Origin: Astropecten irregularis
Taxonomy: Eukaryota > Echinodermata > Asteroidea > Paxillosida > Astropectinidae
Assembly (NCBI GenBank): GCA_963971285.1
Contig: OZ020261.1
Coordinates: 4,715,983-4,779,982, forward strand
Direction: 5' to 3'
DNA: 64,000 nt
Under the pieces are notes generated by a model. The model was not told the DNA's origin. It ran no database searches and saw only the letters and a program-made list of their open reading frames with translations. The position numbers and the translations under genes were made by a program. This document shows, piece by piece, positions 11,101 through 26,100 of this stretch; within the stretch, counting starts at the first letter, position 1, and each line of letters opens with the position of its first letter.

Positions 11101-14100
11101 TTTATTACCGGTAAAGATATTTTTGTTTAATTTAGATGTTGGACCTGCATTTGTCACCACGGATCCACAAGAATGTATCGATTTCCTCAGCAGTCTCAGA
11201 GCAAATGCTGGTGGCGATTGCCCAGAGATGGCCAATACTGGTATGGTCCTAGGACTTCAACACAGGTAGGCCCTGCAGCCATACATGCGTTTTAAGAGAG
11301 CTCCCTCACACCAAATTACAAGGATTAACTTAAATACAGGCCAGGGCCGGCTTTTTAAATACTGGCTAGGCCTTGGATTATGGGTCTAACATTTTTTGTG
11401 GATAATCATCAAATAACCACAAGGGAAACTGACTGAATTTAAAGTCATTGAAAAGTGAACAAATGGCGGTGTGTGCGTGGTTTCATGGCTTCTGACTGCC
11501 AAACGAACAAAGATAATTGACTATTGGGGTCACCACCAACGTAGGGCTGGATAGCTCAGTTGCTAGAGCGCCTGTACGGTATTCAGGAGGTCGCCGGTTC
11601 GAATCCCTCTCCAGTCAATTTTTCTTTGTTCAAATTCTGTGTGGATACTAGCTTTGAATGTTGATCAGTACTAAACAGCTGCTTAAAATCAACCTTTCTT
11701 GTGGATACTTTTACTCATGTAATTTGAAATGTGTACAGGGTTCTCAAATCAGAGTTCATTTTCATGACTCAGTTTATACTGCTTTTGTCGTTGCAATATT
11801 TTTTTTCAGTTTGATTAAACTTTTTTTTGGAAGAATGCTTAGAGCCTATAAAGCTTATTATACAAGTCGGAACAGCTCCGTGTTCGTCCACCAACACTTA
11901 AATGTGTAGTGTATTTTTGAAATGTGTACAGTCTACAGAGAGGGACCGTGTACTTCTTCACGGATGCAGACGATAAGGATCCAGAAGAGCTTCCTAATGT
12001 GTTGGCCCTTTGCGAAGAGAAGAGTATAGAGGTGACCATAATGTTGACGGGGCGCTGTGGCGGTTCACGCCGTAAAAGAGGTAGTATATCACTCGATCTT
12101 GAAAATATTCTGTTACACAATGTAGGCCTAAAACAATTGCGTGGTTTACTCTATTTCTTGTTGAACTTAAATAGTGGATCAGTATTTGTGGGATGGATTA
12201 CTCTATGAAAAGGAGTAAATGTTTAGGAGAGTGAAAGGTGAACAAAACAAGATTTTCTGGGTCAGGATTCGAGAGTGCTACTAGCCTAGATTAGGAAATC
12301 TTCATTAGCTTTGACAATTGTATAGTATTACATGTGTGGTTCTTAATCACTCCATCTCTTCCTCATGATAATCTTTTCTATTTAAAATTATATTTTTTCT
12401 TCATTCATTACAATCGCTCAATAACAATCTTACCTTTCTATTACAATTTCCAGTTGTAAACTTGTTTCTCCATACTTATAACTAATTCCCCGAACGTTTG
12501 CACGGCCCCTTGCTCTCAAAAACGTGTGGCTGTGTGTGCAGGAACACACAAACACACACTGTACAGTGTATAACAGCCACGCACTGTATGTGCATACAGT
12601 ACATCAATCACATGTAACACATAATTATTGTGGTCACCAAAACTTTAGTAGAAAGATGGGTGCAAATATCTCCGTTTCGTAATGTCTAGCGAACTAGACA
12701 GTTCACCAGCAGTCATAGAAGAAATTTATACGTGAAATGAACCACAAAAATGCATCTACAGTGCCACTTGTGAGAAATAAACTGCAAAAAGTTGGCCCCG
12801 TTACGGATTCATGTCTCACCTTTCAGTGTCAGCCATCTTGGAAAGAGCAAGTCTCCATCCACGGTCCGGAAAAGACACATCACACACTAATAGTCATACG
12901 CTATTATTATTTCCCCTTAACTGTGAAAACATGAAAGCAAACCAATATACACCCAATATTCATCATTGGACAATTCCGTAGACTTATTACCATCATATTG
13001 GAATGTTAATGACAAATTAAAATAATACTTTAATGCTGTTTAACTGGACTACTTTGTGTGCGGAAGAAGTGACAATTCGGGCGGTGATCCGTCTTCCAGA
13101 AGTTTCTGGACTACACGAACTATGTTACGGTGCCCCCAACAAACCATAGACCCTCACATTATTGATTTATGCGTGTATTTCCCTTGAAAATCTTTCCAGA
13201 TACTGAATATGAGGGAATGTCTTCCTTCGAAATCATTGCTTTAGCATCGGGTGGTGATATTTATGAGACAGACAACAGTGGAATTAGAGAATTGACGCGA
13301 GTTATTGAGGCTGATCTCCGTGCCTCGCAGGTAGGCCAGAATTATTTTTACCAAGAACGATGATCTGTATGATTTAACAAACGATCTGATATTTAAACAC
13401 GTGGTTAAAGCCAACATGATATTGTCATCTTGCCAAAATTGCTAAACCATTTAATATGCTCGTTCGACAACATTTCCTCGTGTTAAAAGTCTGGCCTTTG
13501 AACTCAGCTGAGCTCTGCTCAACCCAAACTCTTATTTTGTTTTCAAAACACACACGTAGAGATATCATTTGGGGAAAAATAGGATTTTATTATTTCTGTG
13601 GATGAAGAAGTTCTATAAGAAGCCAAAGCTTGTTTTGGAACAGACCCCACCCCTAACAATACAACAAAGACAAACAGAAATAAAGTATACAATTAAAGAA
13701 GTAAGAAACAATTTGCCCTTCACGTCGGTGAAGGGCAAGCCTAATTGCCTGCAGACCCCAGCTAGCTCGGTGGCCTAGCAGGTATAAGGCATCTGCACTA
13801 GTAAGCAGGAGGTCGTGGGTTCGAGCAAGCATGTGATTTTTTGTCACATGCTCTCACAAGCACTGAGTATGCAGTGCTCATCCACGTCGGTGAAGGGCAA
13901 GCCTAATTTGCAAATTTGTAAGTTGTATACAACCACTCTTAAGCGATAAAAGATTTCAATATGTCCACTTTTCAATTAACTGGGTTCTGAATTATCGTTA
14001 AAATAGGAATATATTTAACATGTTTTATGAGAACGACCTATGTTAGAAAATTCCAGAAAGGGTCCCACCTTCAAAGTTACATTGTATTGTTTTCCTCAAA

Positions 14101-17100
14101 GTTCCCTAAAATAGGCAGATTTGTAAAATAATTCCGTAGCCTGGACCCTTGACCTTTAATAAAAGTAACACTGTATTATTTCCCCAAAGTTGTCAGAGTT
14201 GTTTGTTTTTGCCGAAAGGTGACCCTGACGAAAAAATCCCTGAGGCGGGTAGAATCTTTCAGTGTGCGAATATCCGTGGATAGCACCATGGATGAGATGT
14301 TAGTGTCATTGACGGGGAACATTGGTGGTGACGTTGTATTATTGGAAGACCCTTCAGGTATGTTGATCCTATAGTCACGATGGGAGACTTTGGAGAACCG
14401 GTCTTCAAGTCAACAGCGCACGCACACGCAATTGTGAGCATGCGCGCGTTGTTTTGCGCGTGCCTGCGCTGTTGACTAGACGACCGGTTCTCCCATTATG
14501 AAACACTCTTATAAAGGGAGTCAGGTTGGCGTAGCGGTTCTTTCCTCACCTTTCACATCTGACGGACCGGGTTCAAGTTTAAGTACAAGTGGATACAAGC
14601 TTTTCAGTTGATCAGCCTGCATGGGATTCTTGCCTAAGATGTAAAAAGTACTCTTTGTTTAACATGTATTAATTAGCATTGTTGAGAGGAAAAATTGTGG
14701 CTCGTATCTCGGCCTTTGTTTTTTTGTCTTAGCGCTGTGTTGTGTAAGGCTTTTGGAAGCTGTCCCATCTGAGGTTTATGAAACTTGTGTCATTAGGGTT
14801 TATATTAGGGAACTCTTCCGATTTTAATAAGAATGATGGATTCCTTTTTCTAATCAAAGGTTTATAGGAAATTGTCTCAGCTAAGGTTAACAGGAAATTA
14901 ATTTGTGTTTCAAATGCTTTGGATTTTGTTTGCCCTACAAGGCTTAGTAACTTTGCACTTTATAATATGCACTTTTCTTATAATAACCGAGGATGGGACC
15001 TTAGGGAGACTTTCCCATAGGGTCGTGCACAAACTTTACGTACCTATTTCTAAACATATGTTAATATTGAGAGTCTTCTCTGTCTTCTATCAAAATATGG
15101 ACGGTAAAAAGATGTCTTTAAAAGGTAGCTGATACCTTAGGGAGAAATCGAAAAGTCTCCTTAAGTCCCGATGTCTCCCTAATTTCCACTTTTAGACGCT
15201 AACGTGTCTCCCTAGTGACCCATTTGTAATTAGTTACTTCTTTTTACTAACAGGTGCAAGTGGTTCTCCGTATGCACTTGGGGCTAGTGTATTCACAAGC
15301 TCCAACCAGCAGATGGTGTTTAGTATTAGTACCACTCAGAAGCACGCAAAGGGCGACTGGGTTTTACTCCTACAAAACCTGGACAGCAGTGCTCTGTACA
15401 GAATCAAGGTCTCGTCCAACAGTCCGATTGACTTCAACTATCAACTGATGGAAGCAGACAGCTCGGGCACAATCTTCCCAATGGACGGTTTACCAGTTGC
15501 AGGTCAGACCAAAATCTAAGGACATTGCTTGATGACATGTCATGTGGCCTAAGTAGTCTGACGTGTTGAAGTCAAAGTCTTGTGGTCAATCTACAGACTG
15601 TGGGTTCGAATCCAGCCATGGGTTAGTGGTGCTTGCGTCCTCGGGCAAGACGCTTTATCACACTCCTCTTCACCCAGGTGTGAATGGGTACATGTGAGGG
15701 TATAGATGGCTTGGTGGTTTGATTAGCCTCTGTGCACTGAATACGGTAGCACGGGGCTGTATACTCCGTAGGGAGTTGAGATGGTTTCAGGAATGTAAAT
15801 TATGGCCGATGACCAGGGATAATAATAGATTGGTAATGCGCAGTAGACTATATTAATGTAGTAGCTGCGCAATATAAATGTCCTATATTATTATTGTCAT
15901 TTATGTAATATCGTAAATGCATCCTTGATAAAGACACGAAAGAGTATAGTAGGCTAAGCGTGTCATAAATTGAGATGAAACTTCATGTCATTAAAGAACC
16001 ACTGTATTAATTTGGACTCATAAATAATCAGGTTTTTCCAGCATACCTTGATAATATTGAAAAGTCGCCTTCTCTTTTAGTGATCCAAATTTACTATTTC
16101 TCATCTTTGCAGGATAACTAATAATATTGTGTGCATCTTAAATGATGTAAGCTGATGTGCACTTTATCCTTGGGATAATTAGGCAGTGTGGAATTGTTTA
16201 TTAGGCATGCAATTTCCAGCGTCTACAAGTACATGTATAAGCACCAATTAAATTAATACAAAATAAATACAAGTCTTCCCATAGTTTTAAGGAATGATGT
16301 TAACATATTTAACATATTTAATTGTCTTCAAATTAATTTTGTCAGCACCCTACTTTGAAAAAAAAGTACATGGATTGCTAAAGATATAATAGGCAATGGA
16401 AGACTTGGAGAGTCGGTCTTGAGTCAACAGCGCACGCGCAAACCATGCTTGCGCAAAAGTGAGCATGCGCGCGTTGCATTGCGCGTGCGTGCGCGTGCGC
16501 TGCTGACTCAAGACCGACTCTCCAAAGGTCTCCCATTATAGGCAATAGGCACATTATGACAGGTTGTACAAAGGAGGTGTGAATTGACTATCGGAGGATT
16601 TTGTTGTTGTTGTTTTGTAGGGGCCAAAGTTCATATCCTTATAAGAGTGACTGCACCTGAGAAGGTCACCAATGTTACTGAGGCTCTTCTCCACGACAGG
16701 ACGGGACAGTTGACACTACTGGTCACCACCGCCGAGGCAGTGCCTAGCAGACTGGAGGGCATGTTTGTGGCAAAGGTCACTCTCCCCGAGCAGGTGTGAT
16801 TTAAACTCTCCCATTGACATAGCGTTTGCTTGATTTAGGCCAATCCAGAAAGCTGTGTAGTATAATGATAATAATAACTCAATCACCAAATAACCAAAGG
16901 GTAAACTGACTGAATTTTAAGTCATTGAAAGGTGAACAAAGAAAATGTAATGGATTCGAACCGGCGACCTCCAGAATACCGTATACTGTTCTAAGGTTGT
17001 ACGTTTGCTGCAAGTATCGGTAAAATGGTACCGGGGATATAGCAGAATGTGCGTGTTTTCATGGCATCTGACTGCCAAATGAACAAACGAAGGGCTGGAT

Positions 17101-20100
17101 AGCTCAGTTGGTAGAGCGCCTGGACGGTATTCAGGAAGTCGCCGGTTCGAATCCCGCTCTAGTAATTTTTTGTTCACCTTTCAATGGGATAATAATAATT
17201 GGTATATTTTGGGGTATTAGTAGTAAGTTTGTTTTAAAAGGACATTATATTCCTGAAAATAGTGATATAAGGATCATTCATGATGTTGATTGGGAAAGAA
17301 TTCCAGTTTGTGACAAACCATAGAATAACTCTGCAAGATTTTGAAAAAAGAAGGAAGAAGTTTGCTTGAGTCCCGTGTTTCCTTTTTATAAGTATTAATA
17401 AGTCAGACAATAAAAAAAGGAAACATATCTTGCAAGCACATTTAACTCATGAGAAGATAAAAAGATTTGTAGTTACCGTGGCAATAACCTGACTTTCAGA
17501 GAAAATGACTCATAATTGTAGGCATACTGAAAAAATGCTTCTGAAATTTCTCTGTATTCCATCTTTTTGGATAATATGATACTCCTTAATAATCCTTGAT
17601 AATATTCACATATTCAGCCACCGGCCACAATAGAGGTCAGCTGGCCCGGCTTTGTGTGCAGGTTATCGGCGTAAACAATGCAGGCACGCATTGGTTGAAT
17701 AGCACCGCACAAAAGATCACATTCAAGGCGCACTCTAATCCGTTCACGCCCAGATGTTCGGAACTCAGAGATTGCCGTTCTCTCGAAAATGCAGATCTTT
17801 TCAAATGCAAATTATGGGGGTGAATGTACCACAATGAGCGTATCTTTGTGGACAATAAAGGTTCCCAGAACCTCTTGTTCCAGACAGTAACCCCATTCAA
17901 AGCATTTCAATGGAAATAACAAAGCAATCATGAATATTCTCAGGCCATGACGGGGGACTGCTATGGATGCCCTCCGGGCTGAAGGGGTTAGGGTGCATGT
18001 ATCAGACCGTATTACTTGGGACAATAGTACAACAGTCTCAGCATAAGTCTTTAGGACGACATGGAGAGTGAAAATGAAATACCTGTAAAATTCTCCTTCA
18101 AGTCAAGATGCTGTCATTGTATGACGACTGAAAGATTGTATCTCCCTTTTTGATCTTCAGCCTTTCTTCATCAGTGTAACTGGGTTTGATGTGCGAGGCA
18201 TGAGGTTCCTTCGCACCCAACCATCTGAGATCCAAGTGATGGATTTTAAGCTGGAGCACGTTCTGGGCAACAATACCATAGGTATAGTCACATAGTCAAA
18301 TGGGAGGTGGTTTTGAATTGTCAGGAGACGATGTATTCATCATCATTGTCATTATTATCATCATTTGCATTTATTTCAATGTTGCCATAAAGATACATGG
18401 TATGTTTTACACAATACACGGGTTTACACCTTGGCGGCCATCTTATATTTTGATCGCAGCTTCAAATCGAGGCACTTCCACGCATGCGCACTCTTCGAAG
18501 TGTAAACCAGTCCATTGTCGAAGACAATACACGGGTTTACACTTCGGCGGTTTTGATCGCGACTTCAAAACGAGGCACTATCACGCATGCGCACTTTTCG
18601 AAGTGTAAACCCGTGTATCAAACGCGGAACGCGTTGGCCAGTTTGTCGACAAACCGCGCATCTATCCACATGCGCAGTTTGTCGACAAAGTGTATTCCGC
18701 GCATTGTGATTGACCAATGCGTTATGTGCGTGAATCAAATTGTTGTGTGCTCAAAATTGCATCGTCATACTTCAAACATGGCGTGTTTGTCTCGTTGTTG
18801 TTGTTATGTGCAATCCTTGCATTCAACAGAGGAGCTCATCCCTGGAGGTGTGGGAAACTTCACATTTCGGGTGACCAATAACGGACCAGATGACAAACTA
18901 CTGATCAGCGTGGCGCTCGTTATCGGTGCAGGGGACTCTACGTCTTCCGCCTCTGTGTTCACTGCCTCTGTGGCGCCTACAACCCTGACGTTAGCTTCCA
19001 ATGAGAGTGCACTGGGTGTGGTGACATTGGTCGCAGCGGCTAACGCACCTTCGGGGTCATCTGGGTAGGTTCGTCAATGCTATCTCTACGAGTTTTGTCT
19101 CTAAATCATTCGGTTGTTTCAAACAAATTAGATATACATTTATAAAGGCTTAGGCCTATCAGAAATCTTAAATTGTTAAATGTTTATGTTTGTTCATTTC
19201 AAGACCCCGAACTGAAATGATGAATTTGCCTGTTTGGATTAGGCATATACCATTCACTAGCATGTATGATTTTTGAATTAAAGCTTGTTGAAAATCATGC
19301 TCTGGCTCTGGCTCAGATGGGATTCGAACCAAAGACTGTAATATAATGTCAAACCGCTTTTAGGCATTTTTGCTCAATTTAATGATTAGGGACACCACCA
19401 ACGTAGGGCTGGATAGCTCAGTTGGTGCTCGTACGGTATTCAGGAGTAAATTTTTCTTCGTTCAGTTTTCAATGACATTAAATTCAGTCAGTTTCCATTG
19501 TGGTAATATGATGATTATTTAAATAAATAATTGTTATTAATTGACTATATGCCTCTTGATTCTACACAGAAAGGTCACTCTAACTGTTCGTAGTGCAACA
19601 ACGGACGTCATCAACTTTCTGTCGGTTTCATCAACGGTGTTTGAGCCCAAATATGTGGTATTTGAGCTCATCAACAAACCAGTTGTAAGGCAATAACTTG
19701 ATTTTCACCTGTACAATAATAGTGTAGAATCATATCGCCCTTGGCTGTTTCATTTCGTGCGAGGAAATTTTATCCTGGGGTTGTCTTGGGGTAAATACTA
19801 CCTCCACTCAGTTACAAACTACGACGGCACACTGGTAACTTCGGTGTATGATTTGCCAATCAATGATTTAATTAATCAAGGAATCAAGTAATCACAGCAC
19901 ATCCATAATTTGTTGATTTCCAGTAAGCTGCCATGCTCTCCTGTCCGTGCCCAAAACTCAAAAGGCCCGAACTTTCTCCACATCTAGTCGATAAACCTTG
20001 TTTCCCACGGCCTCATAGAACATGTACTGTTGGCAATGCCATTCTTATCTGTGACCTATGTCACCTTCCAAGAAATGTTACGAGTATCCAGTCATAATTG

Positions 20101-23100
20101 ACAAGTCCATTTCCTTCCAAAACCACAAATGGATTGAGTGCCCTAAATCAAATCTACTATAATCAAAGCAATACCAAAAAGCCATTTCCCTACAATATTA
20201 CTATTAATATTTATTTATTTGCAGAATTAATGACAAACTGACATTGTTTAGTCTCATCCCGGGCTCAGGTGGGCTACAGACAGAGAGTGTTTAATTGTTT
20301 AAGTAAAATCCAGATAAAATTAGTACCGATGTGCACAATGAAACGAGTATACGATAAATATTACTATTCTGAAACTTAAGATATTTATTGAAGGTTATAC
20401 CATACTTTGGGGTTTTTTTGGCAAAGAAATGCAGATTCAAGGGCAAAAATATCAAAGGAAGATACTATTACAGAAATGTTTACCGATATTTTTAATTTTA
20501 AAAGGATCGGCATTGTTTTGGATAATTGGTTTGACTCTTTTCCTGATAAATACAGCATTTCGGGTAGAAAATGTTAACGGTATCTTTCAGTCATCTCCCT
20601 CTTTATACCCTGAGAGTTATAGGTCAATCTGTGAAATGTTCTGTTTTGGTACGTACTACCAAAGTATGATAATACCTTTAAGGGTAGTATCATACATTTT
20701 CACAGATTTACCTATAACTTACACGATATAAAAATTGGCGATGGTACAAACATACCATTAACATTTCTTTTCTGCCTGAAATGCTGTATTTCTCCAGAAA
20801 AGAGTAAACCAGTATCCAACATTTTTTTATCTTTAAAAGATCACAAATAAAAGAGGAAAGACTTAACCAATACTGGGGCCGTTTTCACTGTTTTCTAAAA
20901 AAAGTGGGCACTGTATGGGACTGAAAATTTCACAGATGACTGTTAGTGTATTTTCGTTGATATTTTGAATATGAATATGTATTTCTTTGACAAAAACCAA
21001 AATATGATATTACCTTTTAAGACATTTTTACGTCCAACCGCTTTAAATATAATAAGTTTGGGGTGATATGAGTAGTATGAGTGTTTAGAGCACATCTTAA
21101 GCTGCATTTTATCAACACACCATTGTTTGTCAAAAGGTACAAAACCAAACATTGCACTTTTAGGTATACATGTTGAACTTACCTTGCGCTACATTGCATA
21201 GGGCGATATTGTTTGGGTCTGCAATATGGGTTACGCACAGCTACACACTGTATACCTAAACGTGCAACTTTTGGTTTTTTACCTTTTGAGAAACAATGGT
21301 GTGTGCATTGAACAGTGTTGAGTCCTTGGCATCAAGTAGGGCAACAAAATACAGCTTAAGATGTGCTCTTAACACATCTTAAGACTACTCATACCATCCC
21401 AAACCACTTAGATTTAAAGGGTTAGGGCGTCAAAATCAGCGGAAGTTTATTTTTGTGCACCCTTTATAAAGCCAGACATTGAAATGACTGTCGTTCCGTT
21501 TCTTTATTTCATTGCAGGAAAGCGTAGACAAGGCCAGTCCAACGTGCACGGTCCTGAATGTTGTAGGTAGTTGCTCTGTGAATGAGATGGATTGGGATTG
21601 TCACCTCCATAGATGGTCATTGTACTTCCGTGCTACAGATAACACCATGATAGCAGAGATAGCTGTGAGCCCAGATCTTGGTGAGAGCCAATCATTGATG
21701 TACGATGAATACTCCCTGGTGAATACAACTGCCATATACACGTAGGTTTTCATCCAGCCTTATACAATACCTCTTTCCTCCCCATATGTTTTTTTTTTTT
21801 TAGAGAATCAGTCTGTGAAATTTGAGAAATTGGACGGAAATTGAAACGTTGAGTAAGAATTCACTTTAAAGGTGTGATACATGGTCGGTAAAGGTCACCG
21901 GACATCACCCACACTTTGTTTGATCCAGCATGTACATGAAATGATAAAACCGTGACAATTTGAGCTCCATCGGACATCTGCGTCAAGAGAAATACGCAAC
22001 CCGACTTATAAAACAGAGAGAATGGTTTTGATCTTACCCCGAGATCAAAACTGTTTTCAGTCTTTGTTTGACAAATGTTTTGATAAGCACCATTTCAAGC
22101 GGAAATATTTAATTGTTATGTTTCTACAATCACCATCTTCATATCCCGAAAGTTATACATAAATCTGTGAACATAGTAGGCCTATATGTTACCAATCCTG
22201 TACTGTACCTTTAAGTCCTTCCGATCCCTTTTATCTTCTTAAGTGTTGACATGTCGGGATGGACCATAGGTCGTCCTGTCACACAAATTGTAAAACAAAT
22301 CAAAACAAAACAAAACAAAACCACACAAAGAATTGTCATACTACATATAGGATATTATACAAATAATGAATGTTTATGAGTGGAATGGTAAAAATAATTT
22401 CATGAGGTGAAAGATGGACTGTTCCATTTCACGAGGCGAAGCCGAGTGGAATGGAACAGTCCATCTGTCACCGAATGAAATTATTTTTTCCATTCTACGA
22501 ATGTGAAACATTCATTATTTGTTTTATATAACATCTAAGTAGATCTTTGTCATTTGATTTTGATTGGAGGATAACATTTTAAGAGTAATTTAGCGAGACA
22601 AAAAAAGCTTAAAATCTTGGCAAACTATTATGCTCTTATTACAGTAACGCGCGTTGCACACCAACGCGTACGCGCGCACGCAGTGCCAAATAAATGGAAC
22701 GCCGCTTGACCAATCACGTATTAGAGTCCCTGGCGTGCAATGGTACACATCGGATACACACGGTGGATGGTACAAATTTCAACGGTTGTGACGTAAGCCA
22801 TGAATTGGTCTATTTGTCAAATATCACGTGACATACAATCCTCCAATCAAATGACAAGGATCTACTAAGGTGTTATATAACAGGGTTTATTCAAGTGTCT
22901 GAGGGACGAACACTTTTAACACGCAGTAGACCTGGGGTCAATTTCATGAAGCTGCTTAACAGCAAAAATTGCTTAAGCATGAACAGTCTTCCAGATTTGC
23001 CAACCAATTAATTTCCATGTGATATTTACTGATTTTGACTTGTATTCGGCCAATGTTTACTGAGCATAGCATTCATAAGGAGATTTGGCTAACATACTAA

Positions 23101-26100
23101 AGATTTTATCAAGGTTTTTGGTGCTTAAGCAAGTTTTTTGTGTTTAAGCAGCTCCATGAAATTGGCCACTTTTTAAAGCACTCTACTCCTGCCTTAACTA
23201 TAAACCTACTCATGAAGTGGGCATGAGAGCGTTTGACCCTTGTTTAACATTTCGACGTGTGGCGAATGTCTTGAAACACAGTCTGTGTAAAATGTAAAAG
23301 CAGAGCATGATTGCACCTGTGCTTTGAAGAGTTACCGCGGTGTGGTCCAATATAAATATTGACATAACTTGTAAAAGGTACAGACGTGTGCAGAGATCCA
23401 TAGTTTGTACTCATCATTGTTACTGTCTCTGTTCTGATGTTATAGAGCACCGTGTTGTTGTCCCACACTGAATATCACGGTGTTTGATGGAGCTGGAAAC
23501 AGTGCATGGTGTGGGCATGATTTCTACCAACCTGTTGCATCACAGATTGCAGAGCCTATGTGCAATGGACCTGTAAGCAATAATAAAAACATATTTCAGC
23601 AATATGTTTTCAAGTCTCCTATATATCTTGATGGAAATCCATCTTTTGTGATTGAAATAAGGAATGCAAAGTTGTGAAATTATTTTGTTTGTTTGTAGAT
23701 TATTGATCGTACACCACCAGTCTGCAAGATCCTTGATACCAGCAGCGTCTGTACTGATGATCAGATGGGGAAGGATTGCCACCTGCATGAGTGGTGGGTG
23801 AGATACATTGTAACAGACGACACCGCAGTGTCATCGGTTGCACTGTATGACTCACCGGATAACTCCAAATGGCTCATAGAGCAGGAGGAATCCTCCCCGA
23901 TGAGCAGAACTTCGGTCTTCAGGTAGGTGTATGATAATGTCATGTCTACAAGGATGTAGGCCTATATCGGGGAAAGGGGAATCCGTGAAATATTATAAGT
24001 GATATTGGGTTCAACTCATCACTGCAGGAAGTTCGTCAGCACCATAATTATGATTTGGAGCCTGTTTACACTTAGAGGAACACATTTGAATACTGCCTCA
24101 ACACATTCAAAACAGAAATCCCCCATCTGGTATGATATTCTGGTATGATATGCTGGTATGATATGGAGACACCAAAAAGTCTCTCTATTTGCAGATGTCT
24201 CCCAAATGTTCACTAGACACTAAAGTGTCTCCCTAATGCTAGGAGTCCACTGGGCTGGCGCCAGTTGGTGCCAGTTTGCGCCTAAGATTATGTGATTGGC
24301 GAGTAGTGGCGCAACTTGGCGCGCGCCATTACATTAAAATGGATTCTAATAGGCGGATTGTTTGCGCCATTTGGTGCCACTTGGTGGATACTTCGCGCTG
24401 GTTGCTCGATGCAAGTGGCGCGACGAAAATTTCGTTACGGGCCACCACGAACCAGTTGGGAGGCAGTTTGAGCCACTGCACGCCACTAGGCACCTTATTG
24501 GCGACACTAGGCGCCACAGCAAATTGCATTGGCGCGAACTGGCACCAACTGGCGCCGGCCCAGTGGACTCCTAGCATGCAATTTAGATAAATTATGCTAT
24601 GACTTAGAATCATAATTATGTGTATGGTTCACTCTTTTGATGAAACAGAACAACATGTTGCTGCCCCTGGCTCGGCCTGAATGTGAGTGACATTGCTGGA
24701 AATTATGTCCTGTGCGGTTTGGATCAAAATACTTTCTTTTCTGGTGTGGGGAAGAGGCCTGCATGTAAGAAAGTGGTAAGTCACTGAATTGCTTTATTAG
24801 TGATCATATTTACATATGTAAACTGTAGCAAATTAAGTACATTATATGTGAAACTGACTAAATGAATTATAACCATGATTAATAAAAATAACCGAGGATG
24901 GAGACTTTCCCATAGGGTCATGCACAGACTTTACCTATTTCTAAACATCCTCCGAAACAATGAACTTGAAATTTACATAATTGAGATCATTCTCTGTCTT
25001 CGTCTTCTATTTAAATATGAACCGTAAACATGTATAGTTGAAAGTCAAAAGCTGCTTCTTACAATGCTACAGTTCAGGTTTGCAGCATTGCTTATGTTTG
25101 CATATTATAAATATCTTAATTGTTCTGTTGAGTTGTATTGTCTACAGTTGTAATCTGAATTGTGGATCTCTTGGCCTGGTACATGTTTTTCTCTACTAAG
25201 AGAAAAGTAAATTCTCAGCTTAACTTAGTTTGTTTTTATTATTACAAATGGGGTATTAGAGACACACGTTAGTATATAAAAGTGGACATTAGGGAGACAT
25301 CGGGACTTTCCGATGTCTCCCTAAGGTACCAGCTATCTTTTAAAGACATAGTTTTAGTGTCCGTATCTGAATAGAAGACAGAAAATACTCTTATAATGAA
25401 CATGTCAATTTCAAGTTCATTGGTTTTTTTTGTGTGGAAATTTGTAAGTTAAGTTTGTGCACGACCCTGTGGTAAAGTCTCCCTGAGGTCACATCCTCGG
25501 TTATGTGTATGTACTTACTGTTATCTTGTATTAAAGGTAGTATCATATTTTGCTAATATACCAAATCAGAAATCTGCACAGATTCACCTATAGCTTACAG
25601 GATATAAAGATGGTGATGGTAGAAAGATACCGTTAAAAATGTGCTGCCTGAAATACTGTATTAATCAAGAAAATAGTAAAACCTGTGACCAAAATTATTT
25701 TTGATCTTTTAAAGATAAAAAATTAAAGAGAAAATACTTAAGAAATACCGTGGCTAGTTTTCACTGTTTTCTCAAAAAAATTGACACCGAATGAGACTGA
25801 CAGTTTCACAGATGACTGTTACTGTATCTTCCTTGATATCTTTGCCCATGGATCTGAATTTTTCTGAAAAAAAAAAAAGTATGATATTACCTTTAACATC
25901 TTGGAGTAAAATGTTTGTCCTGTCAAGTGTGAGTCTAAGCTCCATGACTAATTGGCTCAAATTCATGATAAGATGCAACTTGAATCTGAGACGAGAACAT
26001 CTGTCATAATTCTTAATGCTAACAAGACGTATTTTAATTTCCTCCTTTCAGCTAAACCTGCAGACAAGAGCTGATCCGGATGGCTTACCAACTGGCCCCA

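Noticed and set aside
11545-11620. Possible tRNA genes (also near 17,095, 29,735, 43,255, 43,490)
   Set aside because: Boxes A and B are present, but each copy is followed by the same SINE tail and stem positions vary, so they are SINE heads.
24276-24613. Overlapping frames on both strands
   Set aside because: They fall inside a palindromic MITE, so both strands give similar open frames by symmetry.
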